Below are positions 1 through 9,552 of a stretch of DNA of 64,000 bases, one piece after another; the stretch's first letter is position 1, and the number at the start of each line of letters is the position of its first letter. Location: contig JABSOZ010000002.1 of NCBI GenBank assembly GCA_013215295.1, positions 496,001-560,000 on the forward strand. The letters are read 5' to 3'. A program made the position numbers and the translations under genes. The notes under the pieces were generated by a model, which was given only the letters and a program-made list of their open reading frames with translations, was not told where the DNA came from and did not search any database. The DNA is from Colwellia sp. GTDB lineage: Bacteria; Pseudomonadota; Gammaproteobacteria; Enterobacterales; Alteromonadaceae.

Positions 1-335
1 AACAATACACGTGGTTTAATCGGTTTACACAAATAATCATCAGCACCCACTTCTAATCCTGTCACCTCATCAATATCATCATCCAATGCCGTCAACATGA
101 TAATTGCACCTAAAAAACTATGTCGTATATCTTTACAAATAGTCAAGCCATCAAGCCCAGGTAACATAAGATCTAAAACGATCAAGTCGGGTTTGTAATC
201 TAAAATTTTCTGCTTAGCTTTATCTCCATAATGCTCTACGGCAACAGAGAAACCATTTGCGCTAAGGAACTGGCTAATTAATGCCGTTAACTCAATATCA
301 TCATCAATAAGTAATATTTTGTCTTTTGTTACCAT
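1..335 (-). CDS. OmpR-type response regulator, N-terminal receiver domain (truncated by window edge)
   Basis: The start codon is at 335 and the reading frame runs off the left edge, giving about 111 residues of a CheY-like receiver domain. Visible landmarks are the acidic cluster LLIDDD, the phosphoacceptor Asp in LIVLDLMLPGLDG, the conserved Thr in IIMLTA and the Lys in CKPIKP. The GADDY segment before the Lys is typical of OmpR/PhoB-family regulators, so a winged-helix output domain probably lies outside the window. A partner sensor kinase is likely next to it, also unseen. The specific regulator (for example RstA-like) cannot be decided from this fragment. Confidence 0.85.
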   Translation of the reverse strand, partial: MVTKDKILLIDDDIELTALISQFLSANGFSVAVEHYGDKAKQKILDYKPDLIVLDLMLPGLDGLTICKDIRHSFLGAIIMLTALDDDIDEVTGLEVGADDYLCKPIKPRVL

Positions 336-361
336 TACATTATTTGCCTATTTGAAAGGTA

Positions 362-391
362 AATGAGGTAAGTGCTTTGGCTTACCTCATT
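362..391 (-). terminator. Hairpin downstream of the lipoprotein gene, possible terminator
   Basis: Perfect 11-bp inverted repeat AATGAGGTAAG / CTTACCTCATT around an 8-nt loop, directly after the stop codon of the 395-778 gene. The U tract after it on the minus strand is weak, so termination is only suggested. Confidence 0.45.
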
Positions 392-394
392 CAA

Positions 395-778
395 TTACTT
401 AGCCGTATTGTCCAAACAAAGTGCGTAGAGTTTACTGTTTACTTTTAGTGCAAATTGGTAGTTTTCACGACGTTCTTCACGGTCTTTATTATTTTTAAGT
501 ACATCACCCGTGCCTGATAATAACCTAACGCCACAACGCTTCTCAATTTGACTAAAGTTTTCACTTTCAAAACCAGGTAAAACAACCCTTCGTCCCGCTA
601 TGCCATATAATCGATAATCTTGGTTTGAGACAGCATCATTTAGCACGACTTCAATTCGGCTTAATTCTTTATCTTTAGCAGTATCAGCTGGTATTGTTGA
701 TTCTTTGGTACAACCCTGTAGAACCGAACTCACAACAAAACATGTTAATAAAGTAATAAATAAAGTGAGTTTATTCAT
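395..778 (-). CDS. Small predicted lipoprotein of unknown function
   Basis: A 127-aa protein with a lipoprotein signal peptide: hydrophobic segment at residues 4-20 followed by the lipobox LQGC, so Cys23 would be lipidated and the protein anchored in a membrane facing the periplasm. The mature part is polar, with two further Cys residues that could form a disulfide. No family is recognised. Its start overlaps the stop of the upstream metalloprotease gene in a TAATG arrangement, which indicates one transcript and translational coupling. It may therefore accompany that secreted protease, but this is inference from position only. Confidence 0.7.
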   Translation of the reverse strand: MNKLTLFITLLTCFVVSSVLQGCTKESTIPADTAKDKELSRIEVVLNDAVSNQDYRLYGIAGRRVVLPGFESENFSQIEKRCGVRLLSGTGDVLKNNKDREERRENYQFALKVNSKLYALCLDNTAK

Positions 779-3417
779 TATTTTCCGCCTTTAAATCTTC
801 TTGCCGCAGTCAATAACAAGACTAGCAAATAAATCGCTGCGCCACCTGATGATTTTTTAGCTTCTGGTACTGGTACTGGTTCAGGTTCAGGCTCAACGAC
901 CACTTTAGCGGTTACGGTAATTGTTAAGGTTGCTGAAGCGCTATCATTCAAGCCATCATTAACCACATACGTTATCGTTTCAATACCCGAAAAACTGGCT
1001 TGCGGGGTATAAATAATATTGTTATTTTCAATAACAGCGTTACCCAAACCAGAATAATTGATTGTCTTTATTGCTAAAGTGTCATTCTCAATATCGGTAT
1101 CATTAGCAAGAACATCAATACTGTTATTCACTGAATCTTCTACAAAACTAACACTATCATCAAGTGCAACGGGTACATCATTAACCGCTATAACCATGAC
1201 TTTCACAGTAAATTCATCACTACTTAATTGACCTTGAGTAGCAATCGTTTTTATTAATAATTCACCATTAAAGTTTTCTTCAGGTATGATTTTCAAACCC
1301 TCTACTTGATAATTATCTCCAGCGACAATGGCGATACTATCAATCACCAGGTTATTATTGAAAACAAGATCACTCTTATTTAGTGTTAATGTATTATCTT
1401 CGTTTATGTTTAATACGTTTTGGCTCGAAAATACTGGCTTAGTGTCAACATATACTCCATCACTATTAATCGAAATATCAGCGGTATTAATAGCAAAGAA
1501 AATATTATCATTACAAATGATTTTAATCCTTGCCGTTTCCGTATTTATCGATGAAAAGTTAACGATTTGACTACCATCATTGGGTGTTTCATTGACTAAA
1601 ACTTGAGAGAAAGTATTTCCAGAATCCGTCGAAAGTAAAATATTTACGGTATTACATGACACCGGCGCTTGCTCAGTGGAAGCTGTATTCCATGTAACGG
1701 TTTGTTGTTCACCTAGCCAAGATGCGCCAATACTAGGCTCAATTAGCGAAAAGCCCTCTACATTTGCAATTACAGACACTTTCATTGCATCATCGCTAAC
1801 ATTCCCTTGGTTATCTCTAACAACTAAGCGAAAGTTAAGGTCACGAGTTGTTGTAGGTAATGCTTCACCATGTGTTTGTTTCGCTAATAAAATGTCACTT
1901 AATACAGGGAAGGTTCTTTCGTTGCTGCTATTGGGTGCAAAAGCACGAAATAAAGGGCGTGTACCGTCATCTGTTTTATCATCATCTTTACTGCTGCTCA
2001 TTGTCCCTAAGTCATACTGTTCCCAGCTATACGTTAAACTGTCATTTTCATTATCAGTTCCCTGCCCTATTAACGTAAAAGGAGTACGAGCTGGAATAGT
2101 GAAGTCGCTTCCTGCGTTCACTGTAGGTGCTTGGTTAGTTTGTGCGACTTTTGCACCACAACTATTCCCATTGCCATTTTGAGTAAAGCTTGTTATTTGT
2201 TCAATCGAATGCAAGTGAAAGTAAGGGTCTGAACTATTCTGTAAGTTTTGCTCACCACAAATCCCTGCATATCCCATAATAGTAGACGCACTGCCTGGCT
2301 CGTAAGCACTGCTCGCTTCTCTATTACCATCGCAAGCCCCTAATGAGCCATTAAATGTATGCTCAGCACCGAACTGATGACCTATTTCATGTGCGACATA
2401 ATCAATATAAAAAGAATCATTGGTTGGGCTATCACTGCCCGTTAATCCTTCAGCTTTATAGTCACTACAAACCACACCTAAACCAGCAACACCGCCACCG
2501 CCTGTGCCAACAACATGACCAATATCATAATTATCAGCACCGACAGCTGTATTTATAACGTCTGTATTTAGATCAATATCTCCATCGGTATTTGTAAACG
2601 GATCAGTTTCAGCATCAGTAAAAATAATGCTCTCATTATTCGCGATTAATTCTAACTTTATCGATAAGTCTCTTTCAAATACTTCATTTACGCGATTAAG
2701 CATAGTAACAATAGCGGCGAGACTGCCTTCTTTAGTGCCCCCATGAAAAGTACTATATTCTGCAGTTGTTGATACAGCAATCCGATAAGTAATGATTTCA
2801 GCAGCTTTATTTTGCTGTTTAAGCATTCTGTTGTCTGAAGCTATTTCATTATTAATTAACGACAGATGTTTTCTAGGTGCAAAACGTTTTCCTAACGCAA
2901 TAAGACTTAATGGTTCAGCGTCTTTACGGAAATAACTATGGTAAGTTAAACGATTGCCTCTTTTGATAGGGTCGATATAAACCTTGTCGTTATCAAAGGT
3001 AAATACACCATGAAAACCATGCGGTGTTATATCAAAATGTCCTTTATGCTCAGGCTTATCAACTTGATAACCCGTAAAAGTTTTAATTGATGGATATTTA
3101 GCCGCTAGTTCACTATTCATTACTGAACTGGTTGTGAGTTTAAAAGTAGAAAACTGCCCATTAGGTAGTGGTAAATCTATCGTTATTGTCTCTTGATTGC
3201 CTAATACTTGTTCAAGCAACTCAATATTTAAATTGAACGATTTACCTTTATTTGCTCGACTCGTGAGCGTGCTAATTTCTTGCGCTGTCTGTTGTAGTTT
3301 TATAGTTTTGATCAACGACCAGTTATTTGAAGCAAAATCTAACTGATGATTTTCGGCATAAGCCTGATTAATAAATAATGGGCTCAACAAACCAATTATA
3401 AAGGGGTACTTTTTCAT
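778..3417 (-). CDS. Secreted zinc metalloprotease (M12B/reprolysin-like) with C-terminal Ig-like repeats and GlyGly-CTERM anchor
   Basis: An 879-aa exported protease. A signal peptide (to about residue 22, QAYA) is followed by a propeptide-like region and a catalytic domain with the zinc motif HEIGHQFGAEH near residue 350 and the Met-turn STIMGYAG about 35 residues later, as in metzincins of the M12B group. The second half carries Ig/cadherin-like segments, including a VLANDTD-type repeat. A Pro/Glu-rich linker leads to a C-terminal SSGG motif, a hydrophobic helix and a basic tail, the signature of GlyGly-CTERM proteins processed by rhombosortase and usually exported by type II secretion. The ATG at 3417 was chosen because AGGAG lies 6 nt upstream; the ATG at 3423 abuts that site. 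Co-transcribed with the lipoprotein gene at 395. Confidence 0.88.
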   Translation of the reverse strand: MKKYPFIIGLLSPLFINQAYAENHQLDFASNNWSLIKTIKLQQTAQEISTLTSRANKGKSFNLNIELLEQVLGNQETITIDLPLPNGQFSTFKLTTSSVMNSELAAKYPSIKTFTGYQVDKPEHKGHFDITPHGFHGVFTFDNDKVYIDPIKRGNRLTYHSYFRKDAEPLSLIALGKRFAPRKHLSLINNEIASDNRMLKQQNKAAEIITYRIAVSTTAEYSTFHGGTKEGSLAAIVTMLNRVNEVFERDLSIKLELIANNESIIFTDAETDPFTNTDGDIDLNTDVINTAVGADNYDIGHVVGTGGGGVAGLGVVCSDYKAEGLTGSDSPTNDSFYIDYVAHEIGHQFGAEHTFNGSLGACDGNREASSAYEPGSASTIMGYAGICGEQNLQNSSDPYFHLHSIEQITSFTQNGNGNSCGAKVAQTNQAPTVNAGSDFTIPARTPFTLIGQGTDNENDSLTYSWEQYDLGTMSSSKDDDKTDDGTRPLFRAFAPNSSNERTFPVLSDILLAKQTHGEALPTTTRDLNFRLVVRDNQGNVSDDAMKVSVIANVEGFSLIEPSIGASWLGEQQTVTWNTASTEQAPVSCNTVNILLSTDSGNTFSQVLVNETPNDGSQIVNFSSINTETARIKIICNDNIFFAINTADISINSDGVYVDTKPVFSSQNVLNINEDNTLTLNKSDLVFNNNLVIDSIAIVAGDNYQVEGLKIIPEENFNGELLIKTIATQGQLSSDEFTVKVMVIAVNDVPVALDDSVSFVEDSVNNSIDVLANDTDIENDTLAIKTINYSGLGNAVIENNNIIYTPQASFSGIETITYVVNDGLNDSASATLTITVTAKVVVEPEPEPVPVPEAKKSSGGAAIYLLVLLLTAARRFKGGK

Positions 3418-3571
3418 AAACATCTCCTAAACATATGAAAGCAAAAACACCATCAACCACTTTTTATGGCTTCAACATTTGCTTACCCACACTCTACAAT
3501 AACAATTATCTGTTTAGAGTATCGGTTTGTTGAGAGTTTGTATCGATGTTGATACATTGTCAATAAAATGT

Positions 3572-3601
3572 AAAAAAGGCTTGATAAAATATCAGGCCTT
3601 T
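3572..3601 (-). terminator. Rho-independent terminator of pstS
   Basis: On the minus strand AAAGGC-C-TGATA pairs with TATCA-A-GCCTTT around a 3-nt loop and is followed by a run of T. It lies about 30 nt after the pstS stop codon. Confidence 0.85.
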
Positions 3602-3629
3602 CAATTGAAAAACTTAATGATGAATATGA

Positions 3630-4589
3630 CTAAAGCCCAAGCTTTTTCCATTCTTTTTGAACAACTGCACTAGGTAATGGAATATAACCATCTTTTTCAA
3701 CAATCTTTTGACCTGATTTTGAAAGTACCATTTTCAAAAATTCAGCATCCATTGGCGCTAATGCTTTGTTTGGGTGTTTGTTTACATAAACATATAAGAA
3801 ACGAGAGAGTGGATATTTTTTAGAAATTGCATTTTCCATGTTAGCTTCAACATAGTTATCACCCTTTTTAGATAAAGGTAATGCACGAACACCCGATGTT
3901 TGATACCCAATACCTGAATAACCAATACCATTCAATGATGCAGATACCGATTGTACAACAGAAGCAGAACCAGGCTGCTCGTTGACACTGTTCTTAAAGT
4001 CACCTTTACAAAGTGCTTTCTTTTTGAAGTATCCGTAAGTACCTGAAACTGAGTTTCGGCCATATAGCTGTACATCTTTTCCAGCCCAATCACCGGTTAA
4101 GCCTAAATCCCCCCAACGGTCTACATCTTTTTCAGCACCACATTTACGGTTACTTGAAAAAATAGCATCAACTTGGTCAATCCGTAATCCTTTAATGGGG
4201 TTATCTTTATGAACAAATACCGCTAATGCATCGATTGCAACACGAACAGCTGTAGGCTTGTAACCGTAACGTTTTTCAAACGCTTCAATTTCACGTGACT
4301 TCATTTTACGACTCATCGGCCCTAAGTTTGAAGTGGCTTCGGTTAATGCCGGTGGCGCAGTAGATGATCCTGCGGCTTGAATTTGTACGTTTACATTGGG
4401 GTATGTACGCTTAAACTCTTCAGCCCAAAACGTCATCATGTTTGCTAAGGTATCAGAACCTACTGATGATAAATTCCCTGAAATGCCACTTATTTTCTTG
4501 TATTCAGGTAAGTTTTTGTCAATTGCTAATGATGAGAAACTCACCAAGCTTGCTAAACCTATAACGCCTAAAGCACTTTTAAAACCCAT
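3630..4589 (-). CDS. pstS: Phosphate ABC transporter periplasmic substrate-binding protein
   Basis: A 319-aa PstS-type phosphate-binding protein with an N-terminal signal peptide (cleavage near SLA). Family hallmarks are [12 protein letters not shown] at the N-terminus of the mature protein, the AAGSSTAP segment, LGPMSRKMK, and the phosphate-contacting loop [11 protein letters not shown]. Its job is to capture inorganic phosphate in the periplasm for PstCAB import; pstC, pstA and pstB are not next to it here. The start at 4589 (ATG) is preferred over an in-frame GTG at 4601, because GTGGAG, which contains that GTG, forms the ribosome-binding site for the ATG. A Pho box lies about 90-115 nt upstream and a terminator follows, so it is a monocistronic, PhoB-controlled gene. 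phoR and phoB lie nearby. Confidence 0.93.
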   Translation of the reverse strand: MGFKSALGVIGLASLVSFSSLAIDKNLPEYKKISGISGNLSSVGSDTLANMMTFWAEEFKRTYPNVNVQIQAAGSSTAPPALTEATSNLGPMSRKMKSREIEAFEKRYGYKPTAVRVAIDALAVFVHKDNPIKGLRIDQVDAIFSSNRKCGAEKDVDRWGDLGLTGDWAGKDVQLYGRNSVSGTYGYFKKKALCKGDFKNSVNEQPGSASVVQSVSASLNGIGYSGIGYQTSGVRALPLSKKGDNYVEANMENAISKKYPLSRFLYVYVNKHPNKALAPMDAEFLKMVLSKSGQKIVEKDGYIPLPSAVVQKEWKKLGL

Positions 4590-4677
4590 TCTATTCTCCA
4601 CTGAGGTGTTATCCCATTTAAATTATCGTTAATTTGATTGGGGTTAATTAATTTGTGAACACTATATAAAGCTTATG

Positions 4678-4704
4678 TGACAATTATATTTAAGGTATAT
4701 GACA
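4678..4704 (-). promoter_or_regulatory. Probable Pho box in front of pstS
   Basis: Read on the minus strand, two TGTCA half-sites stand exactly 22 nt apart with a degenerate AT-rich unit (TTAAA) at the 11-nt midpoint, fitting the 11-nt periodicity of PhoB binding sites. The position upstream of pstS supports the call. Confidence 0.65.
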
Positions 4705-4733
4705 CTTATATTACAGCGATATAATATAAGTGT
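4702..4733. repeat. Perfect 12-bp inverted repeat in the pstS / chemoreceptor divergent promoter region
   Basis: ACACTTATATTA and TAATATAAGTGT are exact reverse complements separated by 8 nt (CAGCGATA). The repeat touches the Pho box and lies between two divergently transcribed genes. It could be an operator for a dimeric regulator; there is no U tract to make it a terminator. Confidence 0.6.
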
Positions 4734-4966
4734 ATTAATCGCTGATATAACCAAATAACGACAGAGATTCATTAAAAATCATTTGTTACAATTTCATTAA
4801 ATTTTTGTGATAACAATCCTTCATTTAGCTTATCGAAATTGTTAGTATCCCACGCGAAGTTATCACGAATAGTTCTTATTTAAGACAAAATTAACGTATA
4901 ACACTCCCAATTCACATTTTCCCTCTATCCTTTCATATGACAGGATTATTAATAAAAGGAATTATT

Positions 4967-6946
4967 TTGAACCTGAAACACAAGTTACTGATCACATTTT
5001 TATCTATCGCATTAATACCAACTATCGTTGTTGGCCTAATCGCCAGTTACATTTCAAGTTCGGCGCTTGAAAAACAAGCATTTTCACAATTAATAGCAGT
5101 GAGAGAGATAAAAAAATCTCAAGTTGAAGATTACTTTTCTGAACGAAAAGGAGATATCGAAATTTTGGCAGAAACTCTGCAGCACACACTTGACTTCAGC
5201 TCCCTTGATACACTTAAAGCAAGTGCAGATAGTAAACACGATTACTTCGAAAAATTCATTAATACCTACGGTTATTATGATTTTTTCATTGTTGATAACA
5301 CCGGCGATATTTTCTATACCGTCACTAAAGAAGCTGATTATCAAACGAATCTTTTAAGAGGCGCTTACAATCATTCAGGTTTAGGCACTTTATATAAAAA
5401 AGTGTCTCAAAGTAACAACTTTGCGATGTCAGACTTTAGTCGTTACGCCCCCAGTAATAATGAGCCAGCAGGATTTATTGCTCTACCTTTTATTAGTGAT
5501 AATGGCACGCCAATCGTTATCGCCTTACAATTATCTATAGATAAAATTAATACAATTATGCAACAACGTGCAGGCATGGGTGATACTGGTGAAAGTTATT
5601 TGGTAGGTAGTGATTTACTGATGCGTTCCAACTCTTTTCTTGATCCTCAAGGCCACTCAGTGATTGCATCTTTTGCAGGAACCGTTAAGAGTAATGGCGT
5701 AGATACAGAAGCCGCAAAGCTTGCTCTTAGTGGAGAAACAGGTACTAAAATCATTATTGATTATAACGGTAATCCGGTGCTATCCGCTTATACACCTATT
5801 AGTATTAACGGTATCAAATGGGCGCTATTATCTGAAATAGATGTTGCTGAAGCCTTTTCTCCTGTCTATCAAATGTACTGGAATATTAGTTTTTTTATTG
5901 CTCTTTGTATTTTGATTATTATTGCTGTTGCGCTCTTAACGTCAAAATCAATTTTACAACCGCTCGGTGGTGAACCTCATGAAATGAAAAAGATTTCTGA
6001 AACCATAGCTGATGGTGATCTAATGGTTTCTTTTGCCGATCACAATAACCATTCCAGTGTTTATGGTGCGATGCAACGTATGACAACACATCTTCGTAAT
6101 GTTATTGGTGAGATTATTTCCGACAGTAGTAATTTAACCAATGTAGCGATAGAAACTAGCGCGTTAAGTTTGCAATCATCAACCAGTTTGCAAATTCAAA
6201 GATCCAATATAGAACAAGTTGCTACAGCCGTTGAAGAAATGTCTGTCAGCATAAATGAAGTTGCACAAAATGCCGCGAGTGCAGCTCACTCAGCACAAAA
6301 TGTAAGATCATCATCAGGACAAGCCAATATAAATATAAAGGAAACGATTGGTGATTTAAATAATTTGGGTACTGAAATACGCCAAGCTAACGATATTATT
6401 CAAAATTTAGAGAAAGATTCTAATGAAATTGGCTCGGTATTAGAAGTTATTAGAGGAATTGCAGACCAAACTAATTTACTTGCACTTAATGCTGCAATAG
6501 AAGCAGCCAGAGCTGGTGAACAAGGACGAGGATTTGCTGTTGTTGCCGATGAGGTTCGTACATTAGCATCGAAAACACAAGAATCAACAAAGAATATTGA
6601 AGTAATGATAGAAAAACTTCAAAAAGCCTCTAAAGATGCGGTTAATGCGATGGAAGTCAGTCAAAATGTTTGTAAAAACACCATTTTAAACACTCAAAAC
6701 GTGGCTGGCGTTATTTCGTCAATGAACGTTGAGATAGAAAGCATCACCCAAATGACAGAGTTAATTGCCACAGCAGTAGAAGAACAATCATGTGTATCTT
6801 CTGACATCAGTAAAAATGTTACTGAGATTAGTGATGTAGCTTATGAAAATTCGGTCAGTGCAGAACAAGTATCAGCTTCCAGCAAAGATATAAGTAATAT
6901 TGCTGATGCACTAAATCAATTAACACTGAGGTTTAAAGTCTCATAA
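4967..6946 (+). CDS. Methyl-accepting chemotaxis protein
   Basis: A membrane chemoreceptor of about 660 aa. Domains in order: TM helix (residues about 8-28), a periplasmic Cache-type sensor region to about residue 295, a second TM helix (about 305-327), a HAMP-like segment starting with LGGEP, and a cytoplasmic signalling domain whose hairpin tip contains [20 protein letters not shown], the CheA/CheW-binding signature. It should relay a periplasmic ligand signal to the flagellar motor. The TTG at 4967 is preferred because AAAGGA lies 6 nt before it and the protein then begins directly with a signal anchor; an in-frame ATG at 4937 has no good ribosome-binding site. It sits between pstS and phoR, so a role in phosphate taxis is possible but only by position. 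Confidence 0.9.
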   Translation: MNLKHKLLITFLSIALIPTIVVGLIASYISSSALEKQAFSQLIAVREIKKSQVEDYFSERKGDIEILAETLQHTLDFSSLDTLKASADSKHDYFEKFINTYGYYDFFIVDNTGDIFYTVTKEADYQTNLLRGAYNHSGLGTLYKKVSQSNNFAMSDFSRYAPSNNEPAGFIALPFISDNGTPIVIALQLSIDKINTIMQQRAGMGDTGESYLVGSDLLMRSNSFLDPQGHSVIASFAGTVKSNGVDTEAAKLALSGETGTKIIIDYNGNPVLSAYTPISINGIKWALLSEIDVAEAFSPVYQMYWNISFFIALCILIIIAVALLTSKSILQPLGGEPHEMKKISETIADGDLMVSFADHNNHSSVYGAMQRMTTHLRNVIGEIISDSSNLTNVAIETSALSLQSSTSLQIQRSNIEQVATAVEEMSVSINEVAQNAASAAHSAQNVRSSSGQANINIKETIGDLNNLGTEIRQANDIIQNLEKDSNEIGSVLEVIRGIADQTNLLALNAAIEAARAGEQGRGFAVVADEVRTLASKTQESTKNIEVMIEKLQKASKDAVNAMEVSQNVCKNTILNTQNVAGVISSMNVEIESITQMTELIATAVEEQSCVSSDISKNVTEISDVAYENSVSAEQVSASSKDISNIADALNQLTLRFKVS

Positions 6947-6952
6947 TTTTAA

Positions 6953-6985
6953 AGGGAAACTTTTATGGTAAATACTTGTTTCCCT
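6953..6985 (+). terminator. Hairpin after the chemoreceptor gene, possible terminator
   Basis: AGGGAAAC and GTTTCCCT are exact inverted repeats just after the stop codon. The loop is long (17 nt) and the downstream T run is poor. Confidence 0.35.
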
Positions 6986-7077
6986 ACTATTTCACCTGTC
7001 ATTATAATAAAGAATGAATACAGTGTTATTGTATTTTAGTGTAAAGGTTGTAACAAAGATGCAGATGATAACTAAAT

Positions 7078-8379
7078 TTAGGTAAGGTCTTTATCTAGCA
7101 ATTCAAAGTCAATGATAAATTCACTGCCTTCACCCCAATGACTTTCTATGGCCAGTTCAGCATTATGATGAAGCAAAACATGTTTAACAATTGATAATCC
7201 CAGCCCTGAACCTCCCGTATCACGTGACCGAGACTTGTCTACTCGAAAAAATCTTTCTGTAATGCGGTTCACATGTTCAGGACGAATGCCTGGGCCATTA
7301 TCTTTTACTGAAAACCTTGCTTTATTGCCACTACGTTGCCATGAAACATTAACTCTTCCATGTTCAGGTGTATAAGCAATAGCATTAGAAATTAAATTGG
7401 CACAAGCACTCTTCAATTCTGTATCAATGCCCTCTATCCATAGATCATCGGCAAGGTCCGCGGTGATTTTGTGTTGTTTTGCTTGATTAAGCCAAGTTGC
7501 ATCATCAACCAATGTATGAATTAATCTTGGCATATCTACAAGTTGTTTTTTTTCATGATCAGCATGATTTTCTACGCGTGATAAAATCAGTAACTGTTCC
7601 ACTAAACGGTCCATTCGAGACACTTGTGTTTCGATAGTGCTAAACGCTTTTTGCCAATGAGGCTCAAGGGCATGTTCAGTCGTGAGTATCATTTCTACAT
7701 AACCTCGCACAACGGTGAGTGGTGTTTTAAGTTCATGGGAAACGTTAGCGACAAAATCACGTCGCATGTCTTCTAGTCTTTTAATTTTACTGACATCACG
7801 TGCGAGAAAGAGTACTTGGTCTGTTCCATAAGCCATTAAACGAAGTTCTAACTGTATTTCACTATTAACAGGAGAAATAATATGACAAGGTTGTTCAAAG
7901 TTACCTGCATCAATGTATTTATAAAATTCAGGAAAGCGGATCAGGTTCTCAATTCGTTGCCCAACATCACTAGGCCAACGAATTCCCAAAATACGCTGAG
8001 CTTTTTTATTACCCCATAAAATAGTGAGTTCATCAGACAAAACCAATGCAGCATCAGGTAATGCTTCGGCGCCATCTCTGAATTTACGAATTCTTTCATT
8101 CAGTTGTTTTTGCTTTTGACGATGTTGTCTTGTTTGTCGATACAAACCATCATATATTTTTCCCCAAACACCTTCAGATTGGGGAGGGGAAAGTGCTTTA
8201 CTACTCCATAACCATTTAATAAGCTTGAGTAAATGGTGGTAGTGCCAGCATAAAAGAACTAAAACACTAATGCACAGTACGAGTAAAGTTTGGCCAATTA
8301 ACCAACCAAAGAACACGCTTACCGACAATATAGTCAATAAACGCGTGATAACACTTTTAACGGATAAACGAAAATACAT
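7078..8379 (-). CDS. phoR: Phosphate regulon sensor histidine kinase PhoR
   Basis: A 433-aa sensor kinase, the usual PhoR length. Two hydrophobic segments lie in the first 50 residues with no sizeable periplasmic domain. A PAS domain covers about residues 95-190, the dimerisation/phosphoacceptor box HELKTPLTVVRGY is near residue 215, and the ATPase domain shows NLISNAIAYTP, DNGPGI and GGSGLGLSIV. PhoR phosphorylates PhoB when the Pst transporter reports low phosphate. phoB lies upstream in the same orientation with a 208-nt gap that contains a hairpin, so phoR may be read from the phoB promoter at reduced level. The name rests on pairing with phoB and on the nearby Pho boxes. Confidence 0.93.
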   Translation of the reverse strand: MYFRLSVKSVITRLLTILSVSVFFGWLIGQTLLVLCISVLVLLCWHYHHLLKLIKWLWSSKALSPPQSEGVWGKIYDGLYRQTRQHRQKQKQLNERIRKFRDGAEALPDAALVLSDELTILWGNKKAQRILGIRWPSDVGQRIENLIRFPEFYKYIDAGNFEQPCHIISPVNSEIQLELRLMAYGTDQVLFLARDVSKIKRLEDMRRDFVANVSHELKTPLTVVRGYVEMILTTEHALEPHWQKAFSTIETQVSRMDRLVEQLLILSRVENHADHEKKQLVDMPRLIHTLVDDATWLNQAKQHKITADLADDLWIEGIDTELKSACANLISNAIAYTPEHGRVNVSWQRSGNKARFSVKDNGPGIRPEHVNRITERFFRVDKSRSRDTGGSGLGLSIVKHVLLHHNAELAIESHWGEGSEFIIDFELLDKDLT

Positions 8380-8490
8380 AGTGAGTCGTTTTTACCTATG
8401 AAAAATAATAAAACGGAAAATCAAAAAACATACCGATTTGATTCATTAAGCGGTCTACTTTTCAAGAGGATAAATGAATAAACACAAGAC

Positions 8491-8530
8491 ATAAAGTTTA
8501 GTAAGTAATTATTTTTCTTATAAACTTTAT
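8491..8530. repeat. Imperfect inverted repeat between phoB and phoR
   Basis: ATAAAGTTTAGTAAG and CTTATAAACTTTAT pair along 14 bp with a single bulged base. No strong T tract follows on either strand, so it may attenuate or stabilise the phoBR message rather than terminate it. Confidence 0.45.
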
Positions 8531-8587
8531 AACCAGATGTTTTTCATTTTAACCATTAAAGTGAGCAATTAATTAATCAACTTGATA

Positions 8588-9289
8588 TTACACACTTGTT
8601 TTAACTTTACCCGAGAATCGATAACCAGAACCACGAACAGTTTGTATGAAATTTTCATGCCCTTCGCCCGTAATCGCTTTACGCAATCTTCTAATATGAA
8701 CATCTACCGTTCGGTCTTCAACATAGACGTTGGTGCCCCAAACATTATCGAGTAATTGTTCACGGCTATATACTCGTTCGGTATGCGTCATAAAGAAATG
8801 TAATAAACGAAACTCTGTCGGCCCTAAATCAAGCGCCCTATTGTTAATTGATACGCGATGAGCAATTGGGTCAAGCTTCATACCATGAAATTCAATCGCT
8901 TCTTCCAAAGCAGTAGGCGATACTCTTCGAATAACAGCCTTAATACGCGCTATAAGTTCTTTGGGAGAAAATGGCTTGGTTACATAGTCATCAACACCTG
9001 CATCAAAACCTTTAACTTTGTCATCTTCATCTGCACGAGCAGTCAGCATGATAATAGGAATAGAACGCGTATATTCATTCTGCTTTAATAATTTAGCAAA
9101 CTTAACACCTGTGCCACCTGGCAACATCCAATCGAGTAAAATCAAATCTGGGTAAGGTTCAACGACTTTTGCTTTTGCCTGCTCAAAACTTTCAGCTTCA
9201 ATGGCATTAAAACCATTTTGTTCTAATACAAACGTGATCATTTCCCTGATCGGTGCTTCATCTTCAACAACTAATATCTGTCTATTCAT
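8588..9289 (-). CDS. phoB: Phosphate regulon response regulator PhoB
   Basis: A 233-aa regulator with a CheY-like receiver domain (residues 1-120; phosphoacceptor Asp in [11 protein letters not shown], conserved Lys in TKPFSPKEL) and a C-terminal winged helix (about 135-228; motifs [25 protein letters not shown] and [15 protein letters not shown]). These match PhoB closely, including the recognition helix. Phosphorylated PhoB binds Pho boxes and activates phosphate-scavenging genes, for which pstS and the porin at 9553 are local candidates. It is the first gene of phoB-phoR, with a possible autoregulatory Pho box about 40-60 nt upstream. Confidence 0.95.
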   Translation of the reverse strand: MNRQILVVEDEAPIREMITFVLEQNGFNAIEAESFEQAKAKVVEPYPDLILLDWMLPGGTGVKFAKLLKQNEYTRSIPIIMLTARADEDDKVKGFDAGVDDYVTKPFSPKELIARIKAVIRRVSPTALEEAIEFHGMKLDPIAHRVSINNRALDLGPTEFRLLHFFMTHTERVYSREQLLDNVWGTNVYVEDRTVDVHIRRLRKAITGEGHENFIQTVRGSGYRFSGKVKTSV

Positions 9290-9325
9290 GTAAACTTCCC
9301 GTTATCTATACAACATTTTACCTGT

Positions 9326-9352
9326 TGACCATTGTGATAACTATTTATGACA
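9326..9352 (-). promoter_or_regulatory. Possible Pho box in front of phoB
   Basis: On the minus strand TGTCA and GGTCA are 22 nt apart, with GTTAT in the intermediate 11-nt position. The spacing equals that in the pstS promoter, but the match is weaker. Autoregulation of phoB is usual in Gammaproteobacteria. Confidence 0.4.
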
Positions 9353-9490
9353 TTTATATTACACACATCAAGTTTAATGCATTTATCTTGAATAAAAAGC
9401 TTATACCAACTGAAGTAATTAACTTTATTTGTTAAAATCTCGAAAATAAACTAATAACTAGCCAATATGATATTCCAATGAGTACCCGCA

Positions 9491-9516
9491 ATAAAAAAGC
9501 GACTAAAAAGCCGCTT
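9491..9516 (-). terminator. Rho-independent terminator of the porin gene
   Basis: On the minus strand AAGCGGCT and AGTCGCTT pair (one G-U) around TTTT and are followed by TTTTTTAT, about 35 nt after the porin stop codon. Confidence 0.85.
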
Positions 9517-9552
9517 AATTTACAATTTCACATCAGTTTGATTAGCAACTCA

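Noticed and set aside
1676-2182. 168-aa plus-strand open frame opposite the metalloprotease gene
   Set aside because: An antisense shadow of a clearly coding gene; no family features or ribosome-binding site.
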